Below, piece after piece: positions 63,885 to 64,000 of a stretch of DNA of 64,000 nt (position 1 is its first letter; each line of letters opens with the position of its first letter). Source of the stretch: Sulfitobacter donghicola DSW-25 = KCTC 12864 = JCM 14565 (lineage in GTDB: Bacteria; Pseudomonadota; Alphaproteobacteria; Rhodobacterales; Rhodobacteraceae). The notes beneath the pieces are model-generated. The model made no database searches and was not told where the DNA came from. It worked only from the letters and a program-made list of their open reading frames with translations. The stretch covers positions 1,860,001 to 1,924,000 of the forward strand of contig NZ_JASF01000005.1 in the NCBI RefSeq assembly GCF_000622405.1, in the 5' to 3' direction. A program made the translations under genes and the position numbers.

Positions 63885-64000
63885 ATGGCACGCGAAGCAA
63901 AACGCACCAAAAAGAAGGTCTCCAAGAACATCGCCGCAGGTGTGGCGCATGTGAACTCTTCTTTCAACAACACAAAAATCCTCATCTCGGATGTACAGGG
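63885..64000 (+). CDS. rpsK: 30S ribosomal protein S11, 5' part (cut by window end)
   Basis: The visible start is [20 protein letters not shown], followed by the canonical S11 block [19 protein letters not shown]. The gene is cut after 38 full codons by the end of the window. S11 is part of the 30S platform. GGGAGGG is the ribosome site, and it follows rpsM after 15 bases, as is normal for the alpha operon. Confidence 0.96.
   Translation, partial: MAREAKRTKKKVSKNIAAGVAHVNSSFNNTKILISDVQ

Overview
The window is a chromosomal segment of an alphaproteobacterium, most likely a marine member of the Roseobacter group (Rhodobacterales). The evidence is the rpoBC-str-S10-spc gene content, the alphaproteobacterial style of the accessory genes (DUF1499, DUF6494/DUF6505-like proteins, TIGR02466-type oxygenase, Fdh3-type formate dehydrogenase) and strong protein-level resemblance to roseobacter families. 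The genus cannot be decided from the sequence alone.

The backbone is the transcription/translation superlocus read left to right: rpoB (3' part), rpoC, rpsL-rpsG-fusA-tuf, rpsJ-rplC-rplD-rplW, rplB-rpsS-rplV-rpsC-rplP, rpmC-rpsQ-rplN-rplX-rplE-rpsN-rpsH-rplF-rplR-rpsE-rpmD, rplO-secY-adk, rpsM-rpsK (cut by the window end). In most proteobacteria S10-spc-alpha is nearly continuous. Here it is cut by accessory genes at rpoC|rpsL, tuf|rpsJ, rplW|rplB, rplP|rpmC, rpmD|rplO and adk|rpsM. A terminator-like hairpin closes most blocks, and five of the six restarts have a recognisable -35/17 bp/-10 promoter (a sixth, at rplB, is weaker). Several gaps inside the blocks also contain hairpins.

Inserted genes: (1) an EamA-type exporter and two tandem paralogous rhamnosyltransferase-like enzymes (6.8-9.3 kb); (2) a fatty-acid desaturase and an unusual gene-free stretch with a 142-codon open frame that lacks any usual start (14.1-15.7 kb); (3) an exported amidohydrolase and a lipoprotein (18.3-20.2 kb); (4) an HNH nuclease, a 65-aa protein and a 2OG-Fe(II) oxygenase (23.1-24.8 kb); (5) an acyltransferase (29.5-30.5 kb); (6) a 30 kb accessory block between adk and rpsM.

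The 30 kb block has four modules. A choline-sulfate/betaine module holds choline sulfatase betC, a ProXVW-type ABC importer and a divergent LysR regulator. An RND efflux module holds a pump, an adaptor, a secreted trefoil-like protein, a DUF1499 membrane protein and a divergent TetR regulator with two tandem operator-like repeats. A tungstate importer module is tupBCA. The last is a large Fdh3-type formate dehydrogenase module: a poly-ferredoxin, DUF6494, an Mrp-type ATPase, a biotin-ligase-like protein, a DUF6505-like protein, DUF3305, DUF3306, a TorD-like chaperone, a small Tat protein, fdhA-fdhB-fdhC, a 42-aa membrane peptide, and an NtrC-like regulator without GAFTGA facing a sensor kinase. 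Tungstate uptake next to a Mo/W-bis-MGD enzyme suggests that the last two modules form one formate-oxidation unit: metal supply, Fe-S and Tat-dependent assembly, a periplasm-facing enzyme and its control.

No rRNA, tRNA, CRISPR array, intact insertion sequence or prophage was found.
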